Shown here: in pieces, positions 7,852 through 15,150 of the stretch | Layout: every line of letters starts with the position of its first letter | Numbering within the stretch: the stretch's first letter is position 1 | Origin: CAYLNM01 sp964385045 | GTDB lineage: Bacteria > Planctomycetota > Phycisphaerae > Phycisphaerales > SM1A02 | Direction of reading: 5' to 3' | Assembly: GCA_964385045.1 (NCBI GenBank) | Contig: CAYLNM010000031.1 | Span: 1 to 32,153 of the forward strand | Length of the DNA: 32,153 nucleotides | Made by a program: the position numbers and the translations under genes | Notes under the pieces: generated by a model | What the model was told of the DNA's origin: nothing | Database searches by the model: none | What the model saw: the letters and a program-made list of their open reading frames with translations, nothing else

Positions 7852-7879
7852 TTGCCAGTCGCGGAGGACGTGCTATCCT
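7852..7879 (+). promoter_or_regulatory. Candidate promoter of tRNA-Gly
   Basis: TTGCCA (7852-7857), a 16-bp spacer and TATCCT (7874-7879) form a plausible sigma70-type promoter 52 nt upstream of the mature tRNA. The -10 is identical to that proposed for pgpH. Confidence 0.5.
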
Positions 7880-7931
7880 TCCGAACTCGCCCCGCAGGAC
7901 CTCGGTCCCGGGCGGCACCCTCGGGTGCGAG

Positions 7932-8003
7932 GCGGGTGTAGCTCAGTGGTAGAGCGTCACGTTGCCAACGTGAATGTCGGCGGTTCGAATCCGCTCACCC
8001 GCT
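7932..8003 (+). tRNA. tRNA-Gly (anticodon GCC)
   Basis: A complete 72-nt cloverleaf. The acceptor stem is GCGGGTG/CACCCGC with discriminator T. The D-arm is GCTC-AGTGGTA-GAGC. The anticodon stem is TCACG/CGTGA with loop TTGCCAA, so the anticodon is GCC. The T-arm is GGCGG-TTCGAAT-CCGCT with one G-U pair. CCA is not encoded. It decodes GGC/GGU, and GGC is a heavily used glycine codon here. It stands alone, followed at once by a strong hairpin. Confidence 0.97.
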
Positions 8004-8009
8004 CTTGAT

Positions 8010-8044
8010 CGACGGCCCGGAAGGCTCCACGTTCCGGGCCGTCG
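8010..8044. terminator. Strong hairpin after tRNA-Gly
   Basis: CGACGGCCCGGAA and TTCCGGGCCGTCG form a perfect 13-bp stem with a 9-nt loop, 6 nt past the tRNA. The following sequence, TCGCGTTGGGG, has no T-run, so it may act as a terminator or as a 3'-processing stop for the precursor. Confidence 0.65.
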
Positions 8045-8087
8045 TCGCGTTGGGGCTGCGGCCTCGCCGGGCCTCGCCGAGCCTCGG

Positions 8088-8105
8088 CCCGTGCGACCGC
8101 ACGGG
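8088..8105. terminator. Hairpin downstream of the sigma-VIT operon
   Basis: CCCGTGCG and CGCACGGG form a perfect 8-bp inverted repeat around AC, roughly 100 nt beyond the stop of the last operon gene (read on the minus strand). The rest of 8045-8202 shows short CCTCGCCG repeats but no gene. Confidence 0.35.
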
Positions 8106-8202
8106 CCCGTGGAGGCCCGCGGCGCGGCGAGGCGTTCACGGCCCGACCCGCGCCGTCCGCGCCGGTCGTTTCGATTCAATCGGTCCCGATGCTTCCGCGT
8201 CG

Positions 8203-8883
8203 TCAGTCGATCCAGCGGTCGACCACCACCGGCTCGTCGGTGAACGCGAGTCGTCCCGCGAGGCGATCCGGATCCGCGAACGGCCAGTCCGCGATCAGCT
8301 CCACGTCGAGCACGATCGCCGCGGCGTCGCGCTCGACGACCACGATCCGTCCCCGCACCCGGCGATCCGCGATCACCGACGAGCGGACGGTGAACGAGGT
8401 CGACGCACCCCCGGTCGTCACCCACACGTCCGCGTCCTGCCCGACGACCAGGCGGTCCCCGGCCACCGCGTCGGCGGGCAGCTCCAGCCACCAGCTGCCC
8501 CCGGCCCCCCACGCCGACGTCGGTGCACTGTCGGGATGAAGCCAGTACCGCACCCGCCGTTGGAGCGTGAGCGTCTCGCCCCGGACGCTGCGGGACGCCG
8601 GTGAGAAGAACGGAGCGAACTCCGGCCACTCGGCGAAGGACTCGAGATCCGCGACATCGGCCCCACCGTGCGCGCGGTGCTGGATCTCGTGCTGGCGGAT
8701 CACGCGGTCGGAGCCGCAGCCGGCCGCCGAGACCAGCAGCCACGCGAGCCCGGCGACCCGAGCGATCCCGGCAGTCCCGGCCGCCCGTGCGGCCGCGGCG
8801 GCCCGGCCCGCCCCAGGGACCCCGGCGAATCCGGCGGCGATTCCGACGGCGCCGCCCGGCCGCGTCCGCTCGGACGACGTCAT
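8203..8883 (-). CDS. Putative lipoprotein, last gene of the sigma/dockerin/VIT operon
   Basis: The 226-residue product belongs to no family recognised. After an unusually long Ala/Gly/Arg-rich leader comes LAWLLVSAAGC, a lipobox with the cysteine at residue 56. No later start codon was found that would shorten the leader. The mature domain of about 170 residues looks beta-rich: SWWLELPADAVAGDRLVVG, DVWVTTGGASTSFTVRSS and GRIVVVERDAAAIVLDVELI, ending FTDEPVVVDRWID. That profile suits a small beta-sandwich. The ATG at 8883 overlaps the stop of the VIT/vWA gene as ATGA, so it is translated with it and probably acts with it on the cell envelope. Function is unknown. Confidence 0.75.
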   Translation of the reverse strand: MTSSERTRPGGAVGIAAGFAGVPGAGRAAAAARAAGTAGIARVAGLAWLLVSAAGCGSDRVIRQHEIQHRAHGGADVADLESFAEWPEFAPFFSPASRSVRGETLTLQRRVRYWLHPDSAPTSAWGAGGSWWLELPADAVAGDRLVVGQDADVWVTTGGASTSFTVRSSVIADRRVRGRIVVVERDAAAIVLDVELIADWPFADPDRLAGRLAFTDEPVVVDRWID

Positions 8884-11168
8884 CGATCCGGCTCCTCCGC
8901 GGCCGCCGGCCCGGCGAGCGGGCCGTCGTCGACGCGCGCCGCCGCATCCCGCTCCGGGGCCCCTTCGATCGCGCGTCCGTCCGGGCGTCGGTGGCCCGCT
9001 CCCCGGTGGATCGCGCCGGCCGAGACCGTGGTGTCGTATCGCACGCCGCGCGGGACCGGGACCGCCACCGGCATCGACGGCGTGCCGACGCCGCCGCCGG
9101 GCACCCGCTCGGTGGCGTCCACGGCCACGAACGCGGTCACCGAGCTCAACAGTCCGTGCTCCAACGCGACCGCTCGGATCGCGGGAGCCGGGTCGTAGCG
9201 AGGGTCCCGCAGACCGCGCTCCACGATCGACGCGATGCGCCGACGGGCCCACACGCTCGGGATGGCGGAGGGGGCGTGGAGGCCGGGCTCGTTCACGTGC
9301 TCGAGGGTCGCCACCCGCGCGGAGACGACCGTCTCGACCCGATGCTCCCGGACGTCGCCAGAGAGCCGGACGCTCGTCGGCGGCTCGCCGCGGTAGCGGC
9401 CCGTGATCACCGCCGGCATCCCGACGAAGAGATCGGGCAGCCGCTCCGGGTGGACGTCCGCGACGTCCGCCCCCTGCCAGTCGAGGGCGATCCGGGAGAG
9501 CGCAGGGTGGGCGATCCGCTCGACGAAGGGCTCCATCACGCGCCGGGTCTGCTCGTTCAGGCCGACGAAGGCCACGGCGCCGTCGCCCATCGCGGCCATG
9601 CGCGTGAGCAGGAAGCGGTTCGGCGCGTCGCCGACGCCGAGGCTGAAGATCCGGCTCGAGCCGAGCGACCGGTGGATCTCGGCGAGCACCTCCGCCTCGT
9701 TGCCGATGTACCCGTCGGTCACGAGGACGACGTATCGCTGGCGCTCGCGGACGTCCTGCGGCAGGCCGAGAGCGGCCCGCACCCCCCGGAGCATCCAGGT
9801 GCCGCCGCCGAACTGCATGCCCTCGACGTGCGCTCGCACCCGCCGCCGCGCCTCCGGCGTCACCTCCAGCGAGCGGGACCCCATCGCCTCCGCGTCATCC
9901 GAGAAGCCGACCACCTGCACGGCGTCACCCTCCCGAAGGTGGTTGTCGAGCGTGTAGAGCACGGCGTCCCGGGCCTGCTGAAGCGGGTGGCCGGCCATCG
10001 AGCCGGACCGGTCGATGACGAAGACCATCTCCACCGGCGACCGCGTGGACCGCTGCAGCTCGCGCGGCGGCTGGAGCACGAGCGCGAAGTGCCCGCCCTC
10101 GCCGTCCGCGGACGGCTCCACGAGCAGCGCGGTGCGGATCGTCTCGTCCGCCGTCCGGAACCGCAGTCGGAAGTCTCGATTGGGGATGCGGTCGTGCGAC
10201 GCAAGCCGCACGGTGAGCGCGGACGGGGAGGGGTCGCCCGACGCGCTCGACTCGGCCGCGCCGCGGTCGACGAGGACGTCGTGGCTGGGTGAGGCGATCT
10301 CCGCGACCGGCGTGCCGAGCACGACGACCTCGAGGTCCACGTCGTGACCGCTGCGCTCGTTCGGACCGAGGTACGGGATCGTTGTGCCCGCCCCGGCCGA
10401 CCCCCCGGTCCCGCGGGCGACGGGCACGATCGGGTCGGGCGACGCCGGCGGATTGAATCGCGGCCCCACCACCATCGGGAAGACGTACTCGTACCAGCCG
10501 TCCTCGTGCGGCAGCACGTGGAAGTAGGTGATCCGGACGTCGATCGCGGCGCCCGGCTCGATGTTCGCCACGGCCTGGGTGAAGACGTTCGGACGCTCCT
10601 GCGTCAGCAGGGCCGCACGGTGGCCCGCCGCCCGCGCCGCCCGGTAGGTCGCCTCCGCCTCGTTCCGGTCGCGAAGGACCGCTCGGATCCGCCGCTCTCC
10701 GATCTCCATCACGAAGCCGGTGATCGCGGCGTCCTGCGGCAGCGGGAAGACGTAGGACGCCTCGATCGGCGCGTCGAAGGGATTGGCGAACCGCTGCCGC
10801 ACCGCGACGGAGGCGACGAACGCCTCGATGCGGGCGCGGACGTCGGTGTGCTCGAGTGGGACCGGGATCATCTCGGCCCGCTCGTCGTCCGGGTTCGCGG
10901 GCACGAGCAGCGCCCCGGATCCCGGGACGTCCTCGTCGCGCGCTCGCGGCTCGGGCGCCCGGGTGATCACCCAGAGCTCCTCGTCGAGGCCGGGCAGCGC
11001 GCCCGGAGGCATCGCGGTCCTCGCCCTGCTCGCGTCGTGGTCGAGGGAGGTCGCCCGGTGGGCGGTCTGGTATCCGCACCCCGCGAGCAGGAGCGCGAGG
11101 AGACACAACACGATGCCCGCGAGGGAGATCGTCGATCCCCGTGCGCGAACGGCGGCGAAGAGGGTCAT
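8880..11168 (-). CDS. VIT and von Willebrand A domain lipoprotein
   Basis: A 762-residue envelope protein. The signal sequence ends in the lipobox LALLLAGC with Cys31. A VIT domain follows at about 95-230: QRFANPFDAPIEASYVFPLP, ITGFVMEIGERRIRAVLRDR, YRAARAAGHRAALLTQERPN. A vWA domain follows, with the MIDAS motif DRSGSM (DxSxS) in EMVFVIDRSGSMAGHP and the distal TDGYIGN aspartate. The C-terminal third (RYRGEPPTSVRLSGDV, LEHGLLSSVTAFVAVD) is typical of bacterial inter-alpha-trypsin-inhibitor heavy-chain-like proteins. Such proteins are generally thought to mediate metal-dependent protein contacts; the ligand is unknown. The ATG at 11168 overlaps the preceding stop as ATGA, and its own stop overlaps the next gene the same way. 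Sortase and PEP-CTERM tails are absent. Confidence 0.92.
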   Translation of the reverse strand: MTLFAAVRARGSTISLAGIVLCLLALLLAGCGYQTAHRATSLDHDASRARTAMPPGALPGLDEELWVITRAPEPRARDEDVPGSGALLVPANPDDERAEMIPVPLEHTDVRARIEAFVASVAVRQRFANPFDAPIEASYVFPLPQDAAITGFVMEIGERRIRAVLRDRNEAEATYRAARAAGHRAALLTQERPNVFTQAVANIEPGAAIDVRITYFHVLPHEDGWYEYVFPMVVGPRFNPPASPDPIVPVARGTGGSAGAGTTIPYLGPNERSGHDVDLEVVVLGTPVAEIASPSHDVLVDRGAAESSASGDPSPSALTVRLASHDRIPNRDFRLRFRTADETIRTALLVEPSADGEGGHFALVLQPPRELQRSTRSPVEMVFVIDRSGSMAGHPLQQARDAVLYTLDNHLREGDAVQVVGFSDDAEAMGSRSLEVTPEARRRVRAHVEGMQFGGGTWMLRGVRAALGLPQDVRERQRYVVLVTDGYIGNEAEVLAEIHRSLGSSRIFSLGVGDAPNRFLLTRMAAMGDGAVAFVGLNEQTRRVMEPFVERIAHPALSRIALDWQGADVADVHPERLPDLFVGMPAVITGRYRGEPPTSVRLSGDVREHRVETVVSARVATLEHVNEPGLHAPSAIPSVWARRRIASIVERGLRDPRYDPAPAIRAVALEHGLLSSVTAFVAVDATERVPGGGVGTPSMPVAVPVPRGVRYDTTVSAGAIHRGAGHRRPDGRAIEGAPERDAAARVDDGPLAGPAAAEEPDR

Positions 11169-11692
11169 GGGTCGACTCCAGGGTGCAGCTCGACGCGCGC
11201 CGGGAGTCGCCGGCCGTCCGCGGCCGAGGCGACATCCAGAACGGCATCGAACGCGTCGGCCGGATCCCCGGCCCCGCGCAGCTCGAGATGGACGGTGGCG
11301 ACGTGCACGCGTCCGGAGGGGAGCTCCGGCTCGGGACGCAGGCTGAACGCGCCGGTGACGAGACGATCGCCGCGGATCGCGGCGGGATCGAAGTACGGGG
11401 GGGCGCCCCAGGGCGCGTCGCCGCCGCCCTCGACGCCGACGATGCGGACCTCGGACGCCGCGCCGCTCGCGGGCTCGAGCGTGACCTGCCAGGCGGCGAG
11501 GCCCGCCGGGGCGTCGATCAGGATCCGCACCGCCGCGAACCTGACCGGATCCCCGGGAGCCTCGCCCGCCCCCGGTAACGTCCCCGTCCGGGGCGACGCG
11601 GCCACCGCGCCCAGCGCGGCGACGAGCACGAGCGCGCTCGCGAGCACCAGCGCGGACCCGACCCGAGACGCAACGGTGCGTTCGCCCCCCAT
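11165..11692 (-). CDS. Small anchored or secreted cohesin-like protein
   Basis: A 175-residue protein with an N-terminal hydrophobic segment (residues 12-32, VGSALVLASALVLVAALGAVA) that is either a signal peptide or an anchor. The remaining 135 residues have a beta-strand pattern like that of cohesin modules: VRFAAVRILIDAPAGLAAWQ, VTLEPASGAASEVRIVGVEG, PPYFDPAAIRGDRLVTGAFS and SGRVHVATVHLELRG. Cohesins bind dockerins, and the gene immediately upstream encodes a clear dockerin. The cohesin assignment rests on the pattern by eye and on context; a generic beta-sandwich is the alternative. The ATG at 11692 shares one base with the upstream stop (TGATG), and its stop overlaps the VIT/vWA start by four bases. 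Confidence 0.7.
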   Translation of the reverse strand: MGGERTVASRVGSALVLASALVLVAALGAVAASPRTGTLPGAGEAPGDPVRFAAVRILIDAPAGLAAWQVTLEPASGAASEVRIVGVEGGGDAPWGAPPYFDPAAIRGDRLVTGAFSLRPEPELPSGRVHVATVHLELRGAGDPADAFDAVLDVASAADGRRLPARVELHPGVDP

Positions 11693-12258
11693 CAGCCACG
11701 AGCCTCCGTCTCGCTCGCCGCCGCGCGGTCGAGGAGGACGGCCCGGCGGGCGACGGCCTCGACGTCGGCCGCGTCGACGTCGCCGCTGCCGTCCAGATCG
11801 TGACGGAGCGACGTCGGCCGGCCGTCGGCGAGGCGGCGGGCGAGCGAGAACGCGTCGAGCATGTCGACGCGGCCGTCGCCGTCGACGTCCGCGGCGCCGA
11901 GGGGGTCCCGGGCCGGCCCCCGATGGCCCGGCGGCACGAGGAGCACCAGCATCGCGACCGCGGCCGCCGTCGCGAGCCCCGCCGCGACGCGGCGAAGGAC
12001 GACGCGACGGCCGGCGGCGGCACCCCGTCCCCCGCGGCGGAGGTGCCGGTGTGCCTCCGCCCGCAGCTCGAGGTCACGACCCGAGGACGGGGCGATGTCG
12101 CTCGTGCACGCCGCGAGGGCGTCACGAAGGGCCGGCGGCAGTGCATCCGGAAGCTCGACCTCGGACGCCGCCCCGCGATCGGGGACGGCCGGGGTCTCGT
12201 CCGACTCGGAGGGGAAGCTCATCACCCCCGAGAGGGCACGAGCCGGCCCGCGGTTCAC
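11692..12258 (-). CDS. Single-pass membrane protein with dockerin repeats, candidate anti-sigma factor
   Basis: The product has about 188 residues from the GTG at 12258, which overlaps the sigma-factor stop as GTGA. An ATG at 12222 would give 176 residues. Residues 1-110 are polar with a helical stretch (LPPALRDALAACTSDIAPSS, then a basic His/Arg segment). A transmembrane helix follows (VAAGLATAAAVAMLVLLVPP). Outside it are two dockerin type I loops: DVDGDGRVDMLD and DLDGSGDVDAAD, each with Asp at EF-loop positions 1, 3, 9 and 12. Position next to an ECF sigma gene and an N-in topology suggest it controls that sigma factor. No HxxxCxxC zinc anti-sigma motif is present, so that role is inference, while the dockerin call is firm. 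Confidence 0.82.
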   Translation of the reverse strand: MNRGPARALSGVMSFPSESDETPAVPDRGAASEVELPDALPPALRDALAACTSDIAPSSGRDLELRAEAHRHLRRGGRGAAAGRRVVLRRVAAGLATAAAVAMLVLLVPPGHRGPARDPLGAADVDGDGRVDMLDAFSLARRLADGRPTSLRHDLDGSGDVDAADVEAVARRAVLLDRAAASETEARG

Positions 12259-12812
12259 CGCTCGAGCAGATTTCTCGTCCGCGGATCCCGCCGCAGCGCC
12301 GCAAGTGCGTGGTGCAGCCGGGACTTGACGGTCCCTTCGGGCACGCCGGTGGCGACGGCCACGTGCGCGATCGACAACTCGTCGACGTAGCGGAGCAGCA
12401 GGGTCTCGCGCGCCTCCTCGGAGAGCTCCGCGAGGATGAGGTCGAGGGCCTCGGCAAGCTCGCCCTCGGCCGCCGGCGGCCGCGCGTCGTCCGCCGGATC
12501 CGCGGCGAGCGATCCCGTGCGGCGGCGGGCCGCCTTGGCCCGCACGTCCCGGGCGAGATGCCGGATCACGGGGAACAGCACGGCCTTCATCGGGGCTCGG
12601 AGCTCGAACCCGGGGAACCGCCGCAGCAGCCACAGGAAGGCGTCCTGACCGACGTCGAGTGCCGCATCACGGTCCCCCACGTGACGCCGGGCGACGGCGA
12701 AGGCCCAGTCGCGGTAGCGCTCGTGCAGCGTCTCGAACGCGGCTGCGTCCCCCGCCTCGATGCGCTCGACGAGCTCGGCGTCGGACGGCCCGGCATGTTC
12801 CGGTGGGTCCAC
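12255..12812 (-). CDS. ECF-type sigma70 family RNA polymerase sigma factor
   Basis: A 185-residue protein with only sigma regions 2 and 4. Region 2 spans about 10-75 (AELVERIEAGDAAAFETLHE, DAALDVGQDAFLWLLRRF) and directs -10 recognition. Region 4 spans about 125-180 (LSEEARETLLLRYVDELSIA, ATGVPEGTVKSRLHHALAAL) with the helix-turn-helix that reads the -35. The GTG at 12812 was chosen because a TATGCT hexamer ends 11 nt before it; a GTG at 12854 would add 14 residues that do not look like sigma. It heads a five-gene operon with overlapping junctions, so it probably controls expression of the downstream envelope proteins and itself. Confidence 0.93.
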   Translation of the reverse strand: MDPPEHAGPSDAELVERIEAGDAAAFETLHERYRDWAFAVARRHVGDRDAALDVGQDAFLWLLRRFPGFELRAPMKAVLFPVIRHLARDVRAKAARRRTGSLAADPADDARPPAAEGELAEALDLILAELSEEARETLLLRYVDELSIAHVAVATGVPEGTVKSRLHHALAALRRDPRTRNLLER

Positions 12813-12823
12813 GATGGGCGGCG

Positions 12824-12829
12824 AGCATA
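12824..12829 (-). promoter_or_regulatory. Candidate -10 element of the sigma operon
   Basis: TATGCT on the minus strand, 11 nt before the GTG of the sigma gene. The identical hexamer precedes the PEP-CTERM gene (15177-15182). No housekeeping -35 is visible at 16-18 nt, so use of another sigma factor is possible. Confidence 0.35.
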
Positions 12830-12899
12830 GCCGGTCGCCGGTCGACCTCCGCACGGGGCGGCCGAAGGGCGCTCGGCGCCCGGCCGCACGAGCCGCCCG

Positions 12900-13907
12900 T
12901 CACTCGCCGCGGCGGAAGAGGTCCAGGAAGCGATCCTCGTACGCCTCGAACGCCCCGAGCCGGTCGAGCTCGGACTTGAGCCGCACCGCCGCCGACCGGT
13001 CGCGGGCCGCCTCGGCGAACAGCCGCTCGATCCGCTCGCGGTCGAGCGCCGACAGCGACGGCCCGGCCGCCGCCGCGTCCGGGGCGCGGGCGGCGGCCTC
13101 GTCCTCGTCGCCGGCGCCGGCGCCGGCGCCCGCCGCCGACTCCGGCTCCTCCGACGGCAGCTCGGGCAGCCCCATCTCGCCGGGCTCGTCCCCCGTGGCC
13201 TCGCGCAGCCGCTCCATGAGCTCGAGGATCATGGGCTCGAGCTCGCGGGCCGCCTCGTGCAACGGCCCGAGATCGACCTCGATCCCCGACAGCCCGACGA
13301 AGGCCTCCAGCACCGCGGCCGACGCCCGCGGATTGCGAATCGCGGCGGCGAAGAACGGCATCTCGCCGAGCAGGCACGCCGCCGGCACCGATCGCTCGGC
13401 CGCGGCCGCGAGCAGCAGGCCGTTGAGGCCGGCCACCTGTCCCTCCTCGAGGAGCTCGACGCCGCGCTCGCGGACCTCCGCGAGCATCGACGGATCCGAC
13501 ACCGCCCCGAAGACCCGCGGCTCGCCGGCCGGGTGCAGCTGGCTCGCCATCGCGGCGAACGTCAGCACCCGGGTGACGCCGCGGGCCTGGGCCAGGTCCA
13601 TGATCCGGCGGCACATCCGCATGCCGCGCTCGGACGGCTGGGCCTCGCCGAGGAACAGCAGCAGGTCGCGCGGCGCCTCCGCCGCCGACCACTCCAGCAT
13701 CAGGCTCCGCGGCAGCGGCGCCGCCCGCGCGATGCCGCGCTGGACGTCGACGTGGGCGACGTCGAAGAACTCCTCCGCCGGCAGCTCCTGCACCAGCGCC
13801 GGGGAGAGGGCGTCGATCAGGTGCGCGACCGCCCCCGCCCCCACGTGGCCCATGCCGGGCCACGCGGCCACCAGCCAGGTCTCGCGTCCGTGCGACTCGT
13901 CCGTCAT
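12900..13907 (-). CDS. PAC2-family protein
   Basis: A 335-residue cytoplasmic protein matching the PAC2 (proteasome assembly chaperone 2-like) family of archaea and bacteria. Recognisable parts are WLVAAWPGMGHVGAGAVAHL at the N-terminus, EEFFDVAHVDVQRGIA, DLLLFLGEAQPS, VTRVLTFAAMASQLHP with VFGAVSD, GQVAGLNGLLLAAAAERSVP and CLLGEMPFF. The domain ends near residue 230. An Ala/Glu/Asp-rich linker and a C-terminal charged helix (LSALDRERIERLFAEAARDR) follow. Function in bacteria is not established, and no proteasome genes are in the window. The ATG at 13907 is preceded by GAGAGGATGG. A 12-bp palindrome lies 22 nt upstream. Confidence 0.85.
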   Translation of the reverse strand: MTDESHGRETWLVAAWPGMGHVGAGAVAHLIDALSPALVQELPAEEFFDVAHVDVQRGIARAAPLPRSLMLEWSAAEAPRDLLLFLGEAQPSERGMRMCRRIMDLAQARGVTRVLTFAAMASQLHPAGEPRVFGAVSDPSMLAEVRERGVELLEEGQVAGLNGLLLAAAAERSVPAACLLGEMPFFAAAIRNPRASAAVLEAFVGLSGIEVDLGPLHEAARELEPMILELMERLREATGDEPGEMGLPELPSEEPESAAGAGAGAGDEDEAAARAPDAAAAGPSLSALDRERIERLFAEAARDRSAAVRLKSELDRLGAFEAYEDRFLDLFRRGE

Positions 13908-13928
13908 GCGGTCCGACCATCCTCTCGT

Positions 13929-13940
13929 GCGTGATCACGC
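13929..13940. promoter_or_regulatory. 12-bp palindrome upstream of the PAC2 gene
   Basis: GCGTGATCACGC is a perfect palindrome 22-33 nt before the PAC2 start, close enough to act as an operator. The rest of the 239-nt gap (13908-14146) is GC-rich with no convincing gene or promoter. Confidence 0.3.
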
Positions 13941-14146
13941 GGGGCGTGCGGCGAGCGCGAGCGCGCGCTCGCACGCGACATCATCGCAGCGCGTCCACGC
14001 GCACCGCCACCGGAGGGATGCCCGCTTCGCCCCCGGAGGGATCCCGAGGCGGCACGACGCCGCCCGGCGGAACCATGCAGGGCCCTGCCCCGGGCCCGCG
14101 CGGCATCGGCTCGGGGCCGCCGAACGCCCCGCCGACGTCCGCGACC

Positions 14147-14329
14147 TCAGTCCCGGCGCTCCCCCGGCGGCCCGCCGTCCTCGCGGAGCGCGCGGAGCTC
14201 GTCGATCCACGCCTCGGCCTCCGCCTCGGTCAGCCGTTCCAGCTCGGCCTCCGCCGTCCCGAGCTCGCGGAGCACCGCAAGCTGCTCCTCGGTCACCTCG
14301 GGCTCGAGACCGTCGTCGCGCGTGGACAT
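14147..14329 (-). CDS. Small acidic protein, 60 residues
   Basis: An ATG at 14329 preceded by GGGGGAGA at good ribosome-binding distance opens a 60-residue frame. It is rich in Glu and Leu: PEVTEEQLAVLRELGTAEAE, LERLTEAEAEAWIDELRALR. The pattern suggests two amphipathic helices, a helical hairpin or a coiled coil, with a polar tail. No cysteine, signal or membrane segment is seen. It lies downstream of the PEP-CTERM gene on the same strand, 163 nt away. The family is unknown. The strong ribosome binding site and sensible composition support it as real. Confidence 0.6.
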   Translation of the reverse strand: MSTRDDGLEPEVTEEQLAVLRELGTAEAELERLTEAEAEAWIDELRALREDGGPPGERRD

Positions 14330-14419
14330 GGGCGTCTCCCCCGCCGCCACGCGCCCCTCCGCGACGTGACGGCGATGCCCCAGCCTCGCCGCCCACGCGA
14401 TCGTCCGCGACCGGAAGTC

Positions 14420-14439
14420 GTTCCCGATCGCGGGGGAAC
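14420..14439. terminator. Hairpin after the PEP-CTERM gene
   Basis: GTTCCC and GGGAAC pair around an 8-nt loop, about 55 nt beyond the stop of the PEP-CTERM gene (minus strand). The stem is modest and no T-run follows, so termination is tentative. Confidence 0.3.
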
Positions 14440-14492
14440 CGTGCGTCGCGCGGGGGCGACGGCGGAAGCGCCGAGCGGGCCCGCGACGCCCG

Positions 14493-15122
14493 TCAGCCGC
14501 GCCGACGCGATCCGCCGGCGCACGCGCCCAGGCCGAGCAGGGCCAGCGCCCCGGGGCCCGGGATGGTGTACGCGACCGACAGCGAGCCGAGCGCCCCGTC
14601 GTCGCTGGTGTCCCACACGTCGGTGACGCGAAGCGTCCAGTCGCCGGCGGCGAACGGGCCGGAGACCCACGCGACCGAGCCGAACGTGCCGCCGGGCGCG
14701 GGGTCGCCCGCATTGGCGCCGTCGTTCCAGACGTCGCCGAGCTCGGCGAAGGAGTACGTCGCGAGCCCGTCGAGCGACGAGCCGCCGTCACCGAGGTCGC
14801 TCGCGTCGAAGCCGCCGTCGAACTCCGGGAACGAGCCGCTGGACTGGCCGAGGGCGAAGACGAACTCCTCGCCGCCCGGGCCCACGAGCCGAAGGTCCAT
14901 GTCGCTCAGGAAGCTGTGGGCGAGGTCGATGGTGAACAGGTCGATCGACTCGATCGCCGGCAGCGCGAAACTCGTCTCGAAGACGACCTCGGGGCTGACC
15001 CCGTTGCCGTCGGGGTCGCCGGCGCCGAAGTCGGCGACGTTCGCGTCGAAGGTGATCACGTCCGCCGCGCAGGCGGCGGACACGGCGGCGGCGAGGCCGG
15101 CCGCGACGAGGGAACGGTGCAT
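14493..15122 (-). CDS. Secreted protein with P-domain-like fold and PEP-CTERM-type sorting tail
   Basis: A 209-residue exported protein. Signal peptide residues 1-20 end SAACAAD. The body is beta-rich and acidic and resembles the proprotein convertase P domain: VVFETSFALPAIESIDLFTI, LSDMDLRLVGPGGEEFVFAL and AAGDWTLRVTDVWDTSDDGA, LGSLSVAYTI. P domains are non-catalytic jelly-roll modules found on secreted proteases and surface proteins. The C-terminus IPGPGALALLGLGACAGGSRRRG is a PEP-CTERM-type tail: Pro-x-Pro motif, hydrophobic helix and Arg cluster. Such tails are recognised by exosortase, which is not encoded here. The ATG at 15122 follows a GAGAGAGGA ribosome binding site. A TATGCT hexamer and an inverted repeat stand upstream. 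Confidence 0.85.
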   Translation of the reverse strand: MHRSLVAAGLAAAVSAACAADVITFDANVADFGAGDPDGNGVSPEVVFETSFALPAIESIDLFTIDLAHSFLSDMDLRLVGPGGEEFVFALGQSSGSFPEFDGGFDASDLGDGGSSLDGLATYSFAELGDVWNDGANAGDPAPGGTFGSVAWVSGPFAAGDWTLRVTDVWDTSDDGALGSLSVAYTIPGPGALALLGLGACAGGSRRRG

Positions 15123-15150
15123 GGGGGGTCCTCTCTCTTCCTCGGTCGTC

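Noticed and set aside
13935..14396. A 153-residue minus-strand frame upstream of the PAC2 gene
   Set aside because: Arg/Gly/Ala-rich with no ribosome site or motif, and it overlaps the better-supported 60-residue gene.
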